Of a DNA stretch of 64,000 nucleotides, positions 1 to 8,724 are shown piece after piece. Within the stretch, counting starts at the first letter, position 1. The number at the start of each line of letters is the position of its first letter. A program made the position numbers and the translations under genes. Below the pieces are notes generated by a model. That model was not told the origin of the DNA and ran no database searches. It saw nothing but the letters and a program-made list of their open reading frames with translations. The DNA is from Pseudorhizobium flavum (lineage in GTDB: Bacteria; Pseudomonadota; Alphaproteobacteria; Rhizobiales; Rhizobiaceae), in the NCBI RefSeq assembly GCF_902502825.2, contig NZ_LR723670.1, forward strand, positions 620,001 to 684,000, given 5' to 3'.

Positions 1-502
1 CTCCCGATCAGGCCGCTCCAAACCTCGCCTCGTGTCCGCGAAGGACAGGGCAGGCCTCAACACGATCGGTGGCACGGCCAACGCGCTTGCGATCACGACT
101 GACCGTGACTATCCCGAGTACGAGGACGCGCTGTTCCTGACGTTCAAGGCGGATTCCGATATCGCTGGGGCGGGATTGCGATCGACCTCGACGGGCTGGG
201 CGCCAAGCGGGTCTACAAGAACGTTGCAGCAGGCCTCGTCGACGTGAATGCAGGCGATATCATCGCAGGTGGCTACTATCACCTGACGTTTGATACGGAG
301 GCAGACGGCGGTACCGGAGGCTTTCATTCTGCTAAATGCCGGCGGTGGTGTCTCCGCATTCCAAGTCGGAGACTTCTTCACTACAGTCCAAACGTTGAAT
401 TCTCCGTCAGAGTTAGAACCTGTGGCTGCTCAATTCGGATTAGCCTTGCCAGTTTTTCGCCAACGGAGGAGCTCGGAAGGTTCCACTGAATGTTCCAAGT
501 AA
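1..502 (+). pseudogene. decayed phage tail-type protein fragment
   Basis: The fragment can be read only by switching frames. Positions 2-165 give a stretch with AKDRAGLNTIGGTANALAI, then a frame change near 170 gives IAIDLDGLGAKRVYKNVAAG and DIIAGGYYHLTFDTEADG, and a second change near 330 gives FILLNAGGG. The joined sequence resembles the C-terminal part of tail or head-fibre proteins of rhizobial prophages, but this is from general appearance only. At least two frameshifts and a missing 5' end (outside the window) make it non-functional. It fits the phage remnants at 9.9-15.3 kb. Confidence 0.5.
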
Positions 503-540
503 CGGCCCGCATTAACGCTGGCTTTTGGAAGCTAAGGTAC

Positions 541-2247
541 CTAGCGGAACAGCGTCAGAATGGCTTCGGCGTTGGCATTAGCGATGGAGAGCGACTGAGT
601 AGCCAGTTGCTCTTGTGTCTGAAGGGCTTTGAGCCTCGTGGAAGCCTCATTCATATCCGCGTCGACCAGTCGTCCGATCCCGCTGGTGATGCTGTCAGTC
701 AGGCTCGCTACAAAATCTGATTGCATGTCAATCCGCATCGCAATTGATCCAAGAGTGCTTGCGCTGGAGATGGCGTGCTTCAGCATATATTCAACGCCGG
801 TGATGTACTCGTCTACGGTGAAGGCAGACGTTGTGATGTCCACTTCCGCGAAGTCAAAGTCCAGTGTCCAAAGCGGCACCGACCACACATTCCCGACATA
901 GAAGCGGGCGGCTTTGTTGCCGGCTTCCGGAAAGACTGTCTGGTCTGCTGTGAATAAGATACTGGATCCTACGGCTGTCGTAAGGAGCCCGGCGCCGGAC
1001 GTCACGTAGCCAATGACGGCGGCGAGATCACTGGCGCTTCCAACATAGCCGTCCGAGGTGCCAAGCGCTGCACTGACTGTTGTGCGATCGATCCTATACG
1101 TCGTGACGGGACCAGGACCAATCTGCATGTCAAAGTAGATCTCGGCCTTTTCGGACATGGTGAAGGGTTCGGTGAAGGTTATCTGCTCTTCGGGGTACAT
1201 ATTGTCATGGTTGCGGACCGGGACATCTTCCAGACCCATACCGAAGGTGCCTGGCACTCCGCCAAACTCAGAAGTAACGTTCAGCACGTCGATACTAGAA
1301 CCTGGATGTGTCGTGCTCTCAGTAGATTCGATCTCGAAGAGTCCGGCCATGCCCCCCGTGAACAGGGTTGCGCTTGCGGATGCAGGAACAGAGTTATCGG
1401 AGAAGACCCTGTTCAGAACAGTACGCAGTTGAGCTGCATTGAGCATGACGCCCTCGGTAGTACCCAGCGCCGCGTCGATTACTGCCTTGTCGATCCTCAG
1501 GCCTGTGAATGTATCGCCGGGCGAGTGAGGGCTGGCATCGATGATGAGGTCGAATTCAATGTAGTCGCTGGCGCCGAAAATGGTTGGTCCCGTGAAGGTA
1601 TGGCTTTCATGTCCCTGGTGTGCATCCGCGGTGAGTTCGGAGCCGCGGAAGCCACCGATATCTCCGACGCCGCCAATCTCTTTCTGTAGGATGCCGCCTC
1701 CGCCAGTGTTGAGCATACTGGTAGTCTTGAGGTTCATGTCCAGCTTCTCAACCGACACCGAACCACTGGACGATCTCACAAAAGAAGCAACGACTGCGGC
1801 TGGGATGGCATCGGTCTCCATAAGATGTGCAGGAGAGGTGGTCGCCAACCAATTGGTGCCGCTGAAACTGGAAGAGCGGACGATACTTTCCGCCTGTGCA
1901 TTCAGTTGCGCCAGCTCTTGCTGGACCTTGGCCTTATCCAGGCCCTCCTCCTTAGCCGCGACCAGACGCGCCTTAAATTCCGTCAAGATGTCCACGATCG
2001 ACGACGTACCGGCATAAGCAGTATCGACAGTGGCCGCGCCAAGTCCCAGTGCATCCTGCACAGCCGAGAGAGCCATGTTGTCCGATCGCATGGTGGTCGC
2101 GATGGACCAATATGCCGAATTGTCGGAAGCCGCTCCGACACGCAGTCCAATGGATACCTGGCGCTGTGCCTCGCCCATCTGGCTGGAAATCGAGCGGAGA
2201 GTTTGCAGCGCCGATATAGCGCCGACATTTGTGTGAATGCTGGTCAT
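541..2247 (-). CDS. flagellin with a large central insertion
   Basis: The 568-residue product has the conserved flagellin N-terminal helices (MTSIHTNVGAISALQTLR and the following 130 residues) and the C-terminal helices (about residues 470-568, ending NANAEAILTLFR) that pack into the filament core (D0/D1). Between them is about 300 residues of Ser/Thr/Gly-rich sequence, so the protein is longer than the usual 320-400 residue rhizobial flagellins; this region would face the outside. It would be exported by the flagellar type III apparatus. No other flagellar gene is nearby, so it is an orphan copy. Two GTTAAC sites 11 bp apart lie upstream (about 2318-2336). Flagellin identity is secure; use in a filament is unknown. 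Confidence 0.9.
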   Translation of the reverse strand: MTSIHTNVGAISALQTLRSISSQMGEAQRQVSIGLRVGAASDNSAYWSIATTMRSDNMALSAVQDALGLGAATVDTAYAGTSSIVDILTEFKARLVAAKEEGLDKAKVQQELAQLNAQAESIVRSSSFSGTNWLATTSPAHLMETDAIPAAVVASFVRSSSGSVSVEKLDMNLKTTSMLNTGGGGILQKEIGGVGDIGGFRGSELTADAHQGHESHTFTGPTIFGASDYIEFDLIIDASPHSPGDTFTGLRIDKAVIDAALGTTEGVMLNAAQLRTVLNRVFSDNSVPASASATLFTGGMAGLFEIESTESTTHPGSSIDVLNVTSEFGGVPGTFGMGLEDVPVRNHDNMYPEEQITFTEPFTMSEKAEIYFDMQIGPGPVTTYRIDRTTVSAALGTSDGYVGSASDLAAVIGYVTSGAGLLTTAVGSSILFTADQTVFPEAGNKAARFYVGNVWSVPLWTLDFDFAEVDITTSAFTVDEYITGVEYMLKHAISSASTLGSIAMRIDMQSDFVASLTDSITSGIGRLVDADMNEASTRLKALQTQEQLATQSLSIANANAEAILTLFR

Positions 2248-2996
2248 GATTGCTCTAATGGCGTGGAGAATCGGGCAGTCATGGCCCTTAACGATGTGGT
2301 AACTAAATCCCAGACGTAGTTAACGAGAAGTTAACGCCAGGTCTATACATATGCCCCCGGAATTCGGGAATGCATTGCGCTCTATGCAGAGCGGGCCTTC
2401 GAACGCGGATTTCGCTCTGTTCACCCCGCCCGCGCTCGCTAGCCAGCAACATGTGCTTCTACATCCTTTCACGAGATGCGGCAGGGATCGCTGCCCCAGC
2501 AATAGGGCGCTGCCTTGACCCCCGCCCATCGATATTAGCCGCGAGAATACCTCTTCCGATTGCTCATGCTGCCCCGGCGAGGAATGTCCGCGCGGGAGGG
2601 CTGGGAGGACTGTTCCGGTGGTACGTCCCGCGGGATAGCGGCGGCGCCAAGGTACCGCCTCTATCGGCAAAGGAAAAAGCCCGGTGCGGGAAGGGCACCG
2701 GGCTCGATAGTGACTGACGACTTGGGAGGGGGACGCCGCCAATCGTTGTCAGAGCACTTGGGAGGAGGAGGGGTGCGCTCGCGACAGCCAGGTGGGTAGT
2801 ACGAACGGCTTTTGACATTTGACAAGTTGACGCAGGTTCGATGGGTAGCGGGTACCACTCGGTAAAATGCTCTTCTTTCCGTTTTCCAGGAGTTGACCAC
2901 CTTGACAGCTTGGTGGTGCCGCCGCGTCACGTTTACGCCGAAGTTAAGATGACCCGTTCTAGGGTAGTTACAGTTATACTGCGAGGGAATGGGGAC
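2248..2996. other. intergenic stretch without a convincing gene
   Basis: About 750 bases separate the flagellin from the broken lipoprotein gene. Overlapping open frames on both strands are low-complexity Pro/Arg-rich shadows without recognisable domains. The only clear structure is the terminator-like hairpin at 2674-2704. Confidence 0.5.
2674..2704 (-). terminator. Rho-independent terminator-like hairpin
   Basis: A perfect 10-bp stem (AGCCCGGTGC at 2678-2687 pairing with 2695-2704) with a 7-base loop is followed on the minus strand by a T run. No intact minus-strand gene lies immediately upstream of it, so it may be a leftover of a lost gene. Confidence 0.6.
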
Positions 2997-3407
2997 ATGA
3001 AAATCAGCGCTGTCAGCGGCGTCATCGCATCCTGCCTGTTGCTGGCGTCGTGCTAAATATCGAACACCTACATGAAGGTCGCTCACGGACCTGACATGGA
3101 ATACTCATTGGCGAAATGCGAGATTGCTTCAGCTTCAACCCAGCAGGGCATGTGGGCTATGGGCTCGCCCGCTTACGTGTTCGGTGCGCAGCTTGGTAAC
3201 GCAATCGACAACGAGATCCGCAAGCAGGAGTTCGTCAAGCGCTGCATGATCATGCACGGCTGGAAGCAAGTGCCGGCAAATGCCGCACAAGCCAAGAATG
3301 AGCCCAAGGCCGTCTACCCGCAAGGTTACAAGGTGAAGCCGGCTGCGGCGTATTACGGAACTCCGTATTCAAGCCGTCCGCCGAGGACCGTCGTGGCGGG
3401 CCAGTAA
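2997..3407 (+). pseudogene. small lipoprotein gene with a stop codon right after the lipobox
   Basis: ATG at 2997 starts a typical lipoprotein signal peptide ending LLLASC. The next codon is TAA (3054-3056), after which the same frame stays open to 3407 (MKVAHGPDMEYSLAKCEIAS and onward, about 117 codons). One nonsense change thus separates the export signal from the mature part. A restart at ATG 3072 would give a cytoplasmic 111-residue protein without signal. The mature part (with NAIDNEIRKQEFVKRCM and a Pro/Tyr-rich tail) resembles hypothetical rhizobial periplasmic proteins; function unknown. Confidence 0.65.
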
Positions 3408-3443
3408 CAGGGCGCCCTGTGGTGTCGGGAGGTGGCGGTTGCC

Positions 3444-3653
3444 TTATCGAACCATCTCCCGCACGGCATCCTTAAGCTCAGTCACGTAGTCTACCGGATG
3501 GCAGAACTGCTCATGCAGCACCGCTTGGTTCGCCAGCACTGCGGTCACCAAAGCTAAGGTGAAGCCCAACCCAATGCCGAACATCAGTAGACCCTTGATG
3601 GTCCACAGCGACGCTTGGGCCCATAGCGGCCGCGCTTGTTTTGCTGACTTCAT
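3444..3653 (-). CDS. small single-span membrane protein, unknown function
   Basis: The 69-residue product starts at ATG 3653 (MKSAKQARPLW), chosen because a GGGGG-containing ribosome site lies just upstream; an upstream start would add 13 residues. A hydrophobic segment at about residues 17-42 (GLLMFGIGLGFTLALVTAVL) predicts one inner-membrane helix followed by a short soluble tail. It lies convergent to the lipoprotein pseudogene. No family recognised. Confidence 0.55.
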   Translation of the reverse strand: MKSAKQARPLWAQASLWTIKGLLMFGIGLGFTLALVTAVLANQAVLHEQFCHPVDYVTELKDAVREMVR

Positions 3654-4592
3654 GTCTGCCCCCCTGATTCCCTTGGGTTCATTGGAGCGCATGTTGACGA
3701 TTCTGGGAAGGCAAATCAGGCACCACGTTGGGCGTGGGTGCCCCGGAAGATCTGCAAGCGGGTGCAGACCTTCCCGGGGCTGCCAGATTCGGGTTTCTGA
3801 ACCCGCGACTGTCGCACGCCTGCCGTTGATTTTCCATCAATCCGATTGGTGGATCAGCGTGGCTCGGTATCCAGCAGAATCCGCAACCTCCTGGTCTCGT
3901 CACCGCATTTCGGCATCACCACCGCGGACAGCACCTCCGTCATCTCCGAAGCGTGCGACTTCATCTTATCGAGGTCCGCCGTCACGTCGAAGGACAGCGG
4001 GACCGCGCGCTCCCTCATGGTCAGGAAATCACGTTGCGACCGAATAGTGGCCGCGGCGCGCTCGATCAGCCGCACGCGCTCGAATGGCGTCAGCGCGTCA
4101 ATCTCATTCGCGGCTCTGATGAGTCGGCGATGAAGTTGGCACGGCCACCTCGTTACCATCGCTATTATGGCCACCTGCGCACCTAAATGGGATGCCATTT
4201 CGGGATGATCCTTTGTGAACGAACAGACCGTTAAAGCGAGGTCATCTGTAGAAACAGTGTTTGGGACGCAAATCTTCTTTGGAATGCGTAAGTGAGCCAG
4301 AACATGATCCCGGGACATCCCGGCGTCCAACTGCCCCATCCAGAAGGTGAAGCCACCTGGCTCCCCGTCTCGGTCAAGCACGTTCTCGTAGAGCCGATCT
4401 ACGAACTCTCCGTCAGAGGGTGCGATACCCTACTCTCTCTCGAATTCGGGGATCTGACGTCTGATGAGTTTCAGCCGCGTGATCTGGCCGTCAGTCTGCC
4501 CATCTGACCACGGGGAGATCATCGCGTTTCTAACGGCGGCGAGGTCTCTTGCGACGCCTCCTGCAAACGAGTCCACTAGACTGTCCTTTGCA

Positions 4593-4600
4593 GCATCAAG
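4593..4600 (+). repeat. IS256 copy 1 target duplication, left copy
   Basis: GCATCAAG directly precedes the element and is repeated at 6020-6027. The 8-bp length is normal for IS256-family insertions. Confidence 0.9.
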
Positions 4601-6019
4601 GGTCGTGTCCCGCAGCGTGGTGTAGCTTCGGCAGTCGCCGTGCCTTCCGGACAGAGCCGGGAATGGATCAGCTTGCGGCTGGCAGGCTGATGAGCGGATC
4701 ATCGCTCATCGTGGCGATGGTCTCAAGTGTCATGTAGCGGGATCGTTGGACCGCCCATTCGTCGTTTTGCTCGAGGAGCAAGGCACCGACCAGTCTGACG
4801 ATGGCGTCATCGTTGGGAAAGATGCCGACTACCTCCGTTCGCCGCTTGATCTCGCCATTCAAGCGCTCGATAGGATTTGTGCTGTGAAGCTTGGTCCAGT
4901 GCTGCCTGGGAAAGGTCATGTAGGCAAGCACGTCCTGCTCGGCGCTGTCCATGAGCGTGGCGAGTTTGGGCACCTTCGGCCTGATCTGATCGGCGACATT
5001 GCGCCATTGGGTGCTTGCGGCCTCCGGCGTGTCCTGGGCGAAGGCGGTGGCGATGAAGGCGGAGACGACACGGCGTCCGCTCTTTCCGGCATGGGCCAAG
5101 GCATTGCGCATGAAGTGAACACGGCACCTCTGCCAGGTGGCGGCAAGAACCTTGGATACAGCCGCTTTGATGCCTTCATGGGCATTGGAAACAGCCAGCT
5201 TGACGCCGCGCAGGCCTCTTCTTGTCAGTTTGCGCAGGAATTCCGTCCAGATCGGCTCGGCCTCGGATGTGCCGATCTCCATGCCCAACACCTCTCGGCG
5301 TCCGTCGGTGTTGACGCCGACGGCGATGATGACGGCGACGGAGACGATGCGCCCACCGCGCCGGACCTTGAGGTAGGTGGCATCGATCCACAGGTAGGGC
5401 CATTCACCCTCTATGGGCCTGTCGAGAAAGGCCTTCACCTTGTCGTCGATCTCCTCGCAAAGCCTTGAGACCTGGCTCTTGGAGATGCCACTCATGCCCA
5501 TGGCCTTGACCAGCTCATCGACGGAGCGGGTCGAAACACCCTGGATATAGGCTTCCTGGATCACGGCCGTCAGAGCCTTCTCCGCCATGCGGCGCGGCTC
5601 AAGGAAGCTCGGAAAATAGCTGCCGGTGCGCAGCTTCGGGATGCGCAGTTCGACGGTGCCAGCCCGCGTCTCCCAGTCCCGATCGCGATAGCCGTTACGC
5701 TGGGCCAATCGGAAGCCATTCTTCTCGCCGTAGCCCGCGCCGGTCTTCGTGCCGACCTCCAGCGCCATCAGTTTCTCGGCAGCAAAGCCGATCATGTCGC
5801 GCAGTAAATCGGCGTCGGCGCTCTTCTCAACGAGTAAGCGCAGGTTCATCATGTCGTCGGTCATCGGTGGTCTTCCCTCAGGTTGAGCTTCAACAACCCG
5901 ACCCTATCGGAAAACACTGGTGACCACCGCTACGCCGCCCGCTCCCTACAGCACTATGGAGGGTGCGCTCGCGAGCGGCTTCGCTATTACCCAGCTACAC
6001 CATCCGGCGGGACACGATC
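4601..6019 (-). mobile_element. IS256-family insertion sequence, copy 1 (1419 bp)
   Basis: Ends were set from the inverted repeats: GGTCGTGTCCCGC on the left and GATCGTGTCCCGCC on the right (reverse complement), each followed within a few bases by GGTGTAGCT. The element is flanked by the 8-bp duplication GCATCAAG. It carries one transposase gene and interrupts the DUF4214 gene at 3854-6066. Two more copies are at 52088-53504 and from 63716. Confidence 0.92.
4668..5864 (-). CDS. IS256-family transposase, second catalytic Asp changed to Asn
   Basis: The 398-residue Mutator-type DDE transposase has full length and no frameshift. Catalytic positions by comparison with copy 2 are D161 ([10 protein letters not shown]), residue 227 ([10 protein letters not shown]) and E333 ([13 protein letters not shown]). 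Copy 2 reads VSDAHEG at the same place; here the codon at 5184-5186 is AAT (Asn). Because the second Asp binds metal in this family, this copy is predicted to be inactive by itself, although its ends could still be moved by copy 2 or 3. Confidence 0.93.
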   Translation of the reverse strand: MTDDMMNLRLLVEKSADADLLRDMIGFAAEKLMALEVGTKTGAGYGEKNGFRLAQRNGYRDRDWETRAGTVELRIPKLRTGSYFPSFLEPRRMAEKALTAVIQEAYIQGVSTRSVDELVKAMGMSGISKSQVSRLCEEIDDKVKAFLDRPIEGEWPYLWIDATYLKVRRGGRIVSVAVIIAVGVNTDGRREVLGMEIGTSEAEPIWTEFLRKLTRRGLRGVKLAVSNAHEGIKAAVSKVLAATWQRCRVHFMRNALAHAGKSGRRVVSAFIATAFAQDTPEAASTQWRNVADQIRPKVPKLATLMDSAEQDVLAYMTFPRQHWTKLHSTNPIERLNGEIKRRTEVVGIFPNDDAIVRLVGALLLEQNDEWAVQRSRYMTLETIATMSDDPLISLPAAS

Positions 6020-6027
6020 GCATCAAG
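6020..6027 (+). repeat. IS256 copy 1 target duplication, right copy
   Basis: GCATCAAG, identical to 4593-4600. Confidence 0.9.
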
Positions 6028-6066
6028 CCTTTCGTCGAGCTTTCGGGCGTTCTTCGAGCGGATCAT

Positions 6067-6456
6067 GGATTAGAAGTAACCGATAGCTATGCGCGCGATC
6101 ACCAGCTCAGGCACGTTTCCCTTCAATAGCCGCTACCAAATTGGTTTCTGCTTTTGGTCATCACGTGCAGTGGTCATCAGCCGGGCGATCACCCGTGCCT
6201 ATGGCGTTCTGGCGAGGCCACTCTGATTTGCTTTTTCTGCAAGACAGCTGCGCTGAGCCCATTGCGAGATGACACCGCTCTGTCCCGGAGAGCCCTCTGC
6301 TTTCATTTCCCGCCAGAGCGCCAATGTGGTTCGCGCCCCTTCTTCCCCACGCCCGCTGAGCCAGGGCAGCCATCTATCCAGGGAGCTGGGCTGTGTGCGG
6401 AACACATCAGGACGCTGTCCCCGCAAGACGTCCCCGGACGAGCCGGGATGCTGTCA
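6067..6456. other. gene-free stretch
   Basis: About 390 bases between the broken DUF4214 gene and the MucR upstream repeat. Open frames here are short and overlap on both strands without domain signals. Confidence 0.4.
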
Positions 6457-6643
6457 TAGTTGGAGAGGCGAGTCTGCCCCTCATTCCAGAGCAGTGCCAT
6501 AACGGGTTAAAGAGCCATAAGTCGCCCAGCTTGGGTAACAGGACATTAATTCTCTCCCTCGATTTTGACGGGGACGAAGCTCCCATTCCCCCCTTCGTCG
6601 TCTGTTCCGGCCTATATGCTCAGGCGTGTGAATAGCCAAGTCG
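6457..6643 (+). repeat. conserved mucR upstream block, copy A
   Basis: This block of about 190 bp, running up to the ATG of the MucR gene, recurs on the minus strand at 45525-45715 and 46244-46425 with few changes (shared words include CAGTGCCATAAC, CTTCGTCGTCTGTT and TGTGAATAGCCAAGTCGATGG). It probably contains the promoter and operator of this regulator family. Confidence 0.75.
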
Positions 6644-7066
6644 ATGGAGGCTTCGGTGCATAACCATGATCCTAATGAACACCTGGCGGAACTTACGGCA
6701 GGGATTGTGTCAGCTTATCTGAATAAGAATGTCGTGAGCACCGCAGCTCTCGTTTCTCTAATTGAGAGTGTTCAGGAGACGCTTGCCAAGCTGGATAGAT
6801 CAGAAGCCCCTCCGGGGCCGAAAATAACGTCACCCGCGAAAAACATGAAGAAGACGGTGCGCCGTGAGGCGATCATGTGCCTTGAGTGCGGCAAGCATTT
6901 CAAGTCACTCCGGCGTCATCTGGCCGTCCACCACAATCTCAGTCCGGGAGCGTACCGGCACAAATGGGCATTGGGATCTGACTATCCAATGGTCGCTCCC
7001 GCTTATGCGGAGAGGCGTTCACAGCTTGCAAGAGATATGGGGCTAGGGGGTACAAGCAGACGGTAG
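6644..7066 (+). CDS. Ros/MucR-family zinc-finger transcriptional regulator
   Basis: The 140-residue protein has an N-terminal helical part (LAELTAGIVSAYLNKNVV) and a C-terminal Ros-type Cys2His2 finger: [19 protein letters not shown], with two Cys three residues apart and the His pair after a nine-residue loop, then AYRHKW. MucR/Ros proteins bind AT-rich promoter DNA and control exopolysaccharide, motility and nodulation or virulence genes in rhizobia. Length (about 140) is normal. A frameshifted paralogue lies at 45101-45524 and a fragment at 46198-46243. As this family commonly binds its own promoter, the repeated upstream block may be its own operator. Confidence 0.92.
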   Translation: MEASVHNHDPNEHLAELTAGIVSAYLNKNVVSTAALVSLIESVQETLAKLDRSEAPPGPKITSPAKNMKKTVRREAIMCLECGKHFKSLRRHLAVHHNLSPGAYRHKWALGSDYPMVAPAYAERRSQLARDMGLGGTSRR

Positions 7067-7070
7067 CGAT

Positions 7071-8195
7071 CTAAGCAAGCCAGATGCCATCTGCTGTAGC
7101 CGGGGCAGTGCCGACGATATTCTCAGGGCTCTCTGAGAACCCATAGAGGATCGTCGCTCGAGAGGTTCCAGCTTCAAGAGCCTCGACCCAATAGCTGATG
7201 CCCGCTGCCTCTCCTTCACGGCCGAGGATGTTTTCATAAAGGGCGCCGACAAAAGCTTCGTCTGTCGCGTTCGACCCAAAGATGGATGCGAACTCGTCGG
7301 AGCGAACAAAGCCCTCTGCAACATCGGCAAGCGATGTGCCCGCGTCCATGCTTTTGATCCAATAGGACAGGCCGCCGGCATCCGGCGTCCGATCGAAGGC
7401 AGCCTGATAGATCCTATAGGCTTGGCCTGCATTGCCGTCGACATCGAAGGCAAGCGTGCCATCCGTGAAAACAAGCCGTTCAATGCTGGTGAGGCGGTCG
7501 GAGCCTTCTCCTACCACTTGAAGGCTATCGCCACTCCTGGTGATAGAAAAGGACGCGCGGGCGCCGCCCATCAATGCAACGTCGCGACCCCCAAGCCCAT
7601 TCAGAACGTCGTTGCCCAAAGTGAGGACGAAGACGTCATCACCGCCTGTCGCCACGAACCCGCGGCCGCCGTAGAGGGCTTGAATGCCGGCAATGTCGCC
7701 GGGACCCAGCGTTTGCAGCTCGGTGAGCATGGGATTCATGATCTGGCTGGGATCGTCCACGTGACCAAGGCCGAGGGCATGGCCGATTTCATGCACAGCA
7801 ACGGCGAAGAAACTGGAGCCGGAGCCTGCGCGAACCGTCCAGGTCTCGGCGGTATCGAAGCGGATCTCTGCGGACGTTATGGAGTAGTTAGTGCCGTCGG
7901 TGGAGGAAGCCGACCAAGATGCTTCACCGACAGTGCCATAGGCACCATCAATATAATCCCAGCCGAAGCGCAACATGGTCGACACGCTGTCTCCGATCTC
8001 CTGGAAATCAAGCTGGGCGACCGACTCCCAAAGTGCAAGTGCATCACGAATAGCCTGCTGATAGGCAGGATCCGTTATGATGGCGTCGAACTGATATCCA
8101 CCCCAGCTGAATTGAGCAAAACTCCAGGTGATTACGCCGCTTGACGTGCCGTAGCCTGGATCGCCCCATTTTGGTCCCTCAAGAACATAGCTCAT
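7071..8195 (-). CDS. secreted matrixin-like metalloprotease with DUF4214 tail
   Basis: The 374-residue protein has an N-terminal M10-type zinc protease domain: HEIGHALGLGH at 135-145 supplies three zinc-binding His and the general-base Glu, and IMNPM at about 152-156 is the Met-turn. A single RTX-like Gly/Asp segment follows (about 183-200, NDVLNGLGG). The rest carries two DUF4214 units (YRIYQAAFDRTPDAGGLSYW and LYENILGREGEAAGISYW). There is no Sec signal, so export by a type I system, as for serralysins, is likely; no exporter is in the window. It lies tail to tail with the mucR gene. The substrate is unknown. Confidence 0.85.
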   Translation of the reverse strand: MSYVLEGPKWGDPGYGTSSGVITWSFAQFSWGGYQFDAIITDPAYQQAIRDALALWESVAQLDFQEIGDSVSTMLRFGWDYIDGAYGTVGEASWSASSTDGTNYSITSAEIRFDTAETWTVRAGSGSSFFAVAVHEIGHALGLGHVDDPSQIMNPMLTELQTLGPGDIAGIQALYGGRGFVATGGDDVFVLTLGNDVLNGLGGRDVALMGGARASFSITRSGDSLQVVGEGSDRLTSIERLVFTDGTLAFDVDGNAGQAYRIYQAAFDRTPDAGGLSYWIKSMDAGTSLADVAEGFVRSDEFASIFGSNATDEAFVGALYENILGREGEAAGISYWVEALEAGTSRATILYGFSESPENIVGTAPATADGIWLA

Positions 8196-8324
8196 GCAAC
8201 ATCATCCATTAAGCAGAGACACATCTGCGCAGGTTATGACTTCAATTACGAGGGCAGAGAATTATCTGACGGTCAGGCCTTGCCGACCTGAGCCTCGAGT
8301 GCACGCAGGCGGCGCTCCAGGTCG

Positions 8325-8621
8325 CTAGGCTTGTTCTGCTTCCCAATCCAACAATCTCAGCCTTCGTATTTCTTCGGCAAACGCAATCAGCACGGTTCCC
8401 ATTAACACGTCCGATCCGGTCTCACCATGCTGTCTTAGCGCTTGCAGGTCACTGACGAAGCCAAGGGGGAGCTTTGCAGGCTTCCGCGCCTCGAGCCGTT
8501 CCCGCAGCTCTGCGACTTCGCTTGCGGCGCGCTCCACCAGGCACTCTCGTTCTGCCAGAGGCAACAGATGTAACTCTCTGGCAGAACGTAAAAGGTCGTC
8601 GATGAGATCTGTGGGCGCCAT
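8325..8621 (-). CDS. small helical protein related to the tail of the broken DUF4214 gene
   Basis: The 98-residue protein (ATG 8621 preferred; a GTG three codons upstream is possible) is rich in Leu, Glu and Arg and likely helical. Its ERECLVERAASEVAELRERL and EEIRRLRLLDWE segments line up with [13 protein letters not shown] and [10 protein letters not shown] of the pseudogene ending at 3854, so they define a shared unnamed domain. Downstream, another frame continues with SDLERRLRALEAQVGKA, so a frameshift may have removed a coiled-coil tail. Its placement beside a DUF4214 protease suggests a partner or regulator; this is inference. Confidence 0.55.
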   Translation of the reverse strand: MAPTDLIDDLLRSARELHLLPLAERECLVERAASEVAELRERLEARKPAKLPLGFVSDLQALRQHGETGSDVLMGTVLIAFAEEIRRLRLLDWEAEQA

Positions 8622-8724
8622 GCTCAGCACTCGTTAGCAGTAAAGCTGGTCTCCTGGGTCGACAGCAGCGAACGGGCTGAGGCCGTTTTACCGTTTCAAT
8701 TACGCCCAACCACCCATGTTCGGA

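Larger units (their letters stand above)
3854..6066 (-). pseudogene. DUF4214-type gene, split by IS256 and by a stop codon
   Basis: Removing the IS256 element (4601-6019) and one copy of its target repeat joins ATG 6066 (MIRSKNARKLDER) in frame to LDAAKDSLVDSFAGG and on to EFERE. A TAG then interrupts the frame at about 4427-4429, after which it continues with [18 protein letters not shown] and [18 protein letters not shown], a classic DUF4214 repeat. The last 100 residues carry a helical segment ([17 protein letters not shown] ... [10 protein letters not shown]) that resembles the product of the gene at 8325-8621. DUF4214 domains occur in exported proteins, often type I secretion substrates. 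With one insertion and one nonsense codon the gene is inactive. Confidence 0.7.

Noticed and set aside
4746..5468. 240-codon frame antisense to the IS256 transposase
   Set aside because: Shadow; the similar frame in copy 2 is equally without domain signals.
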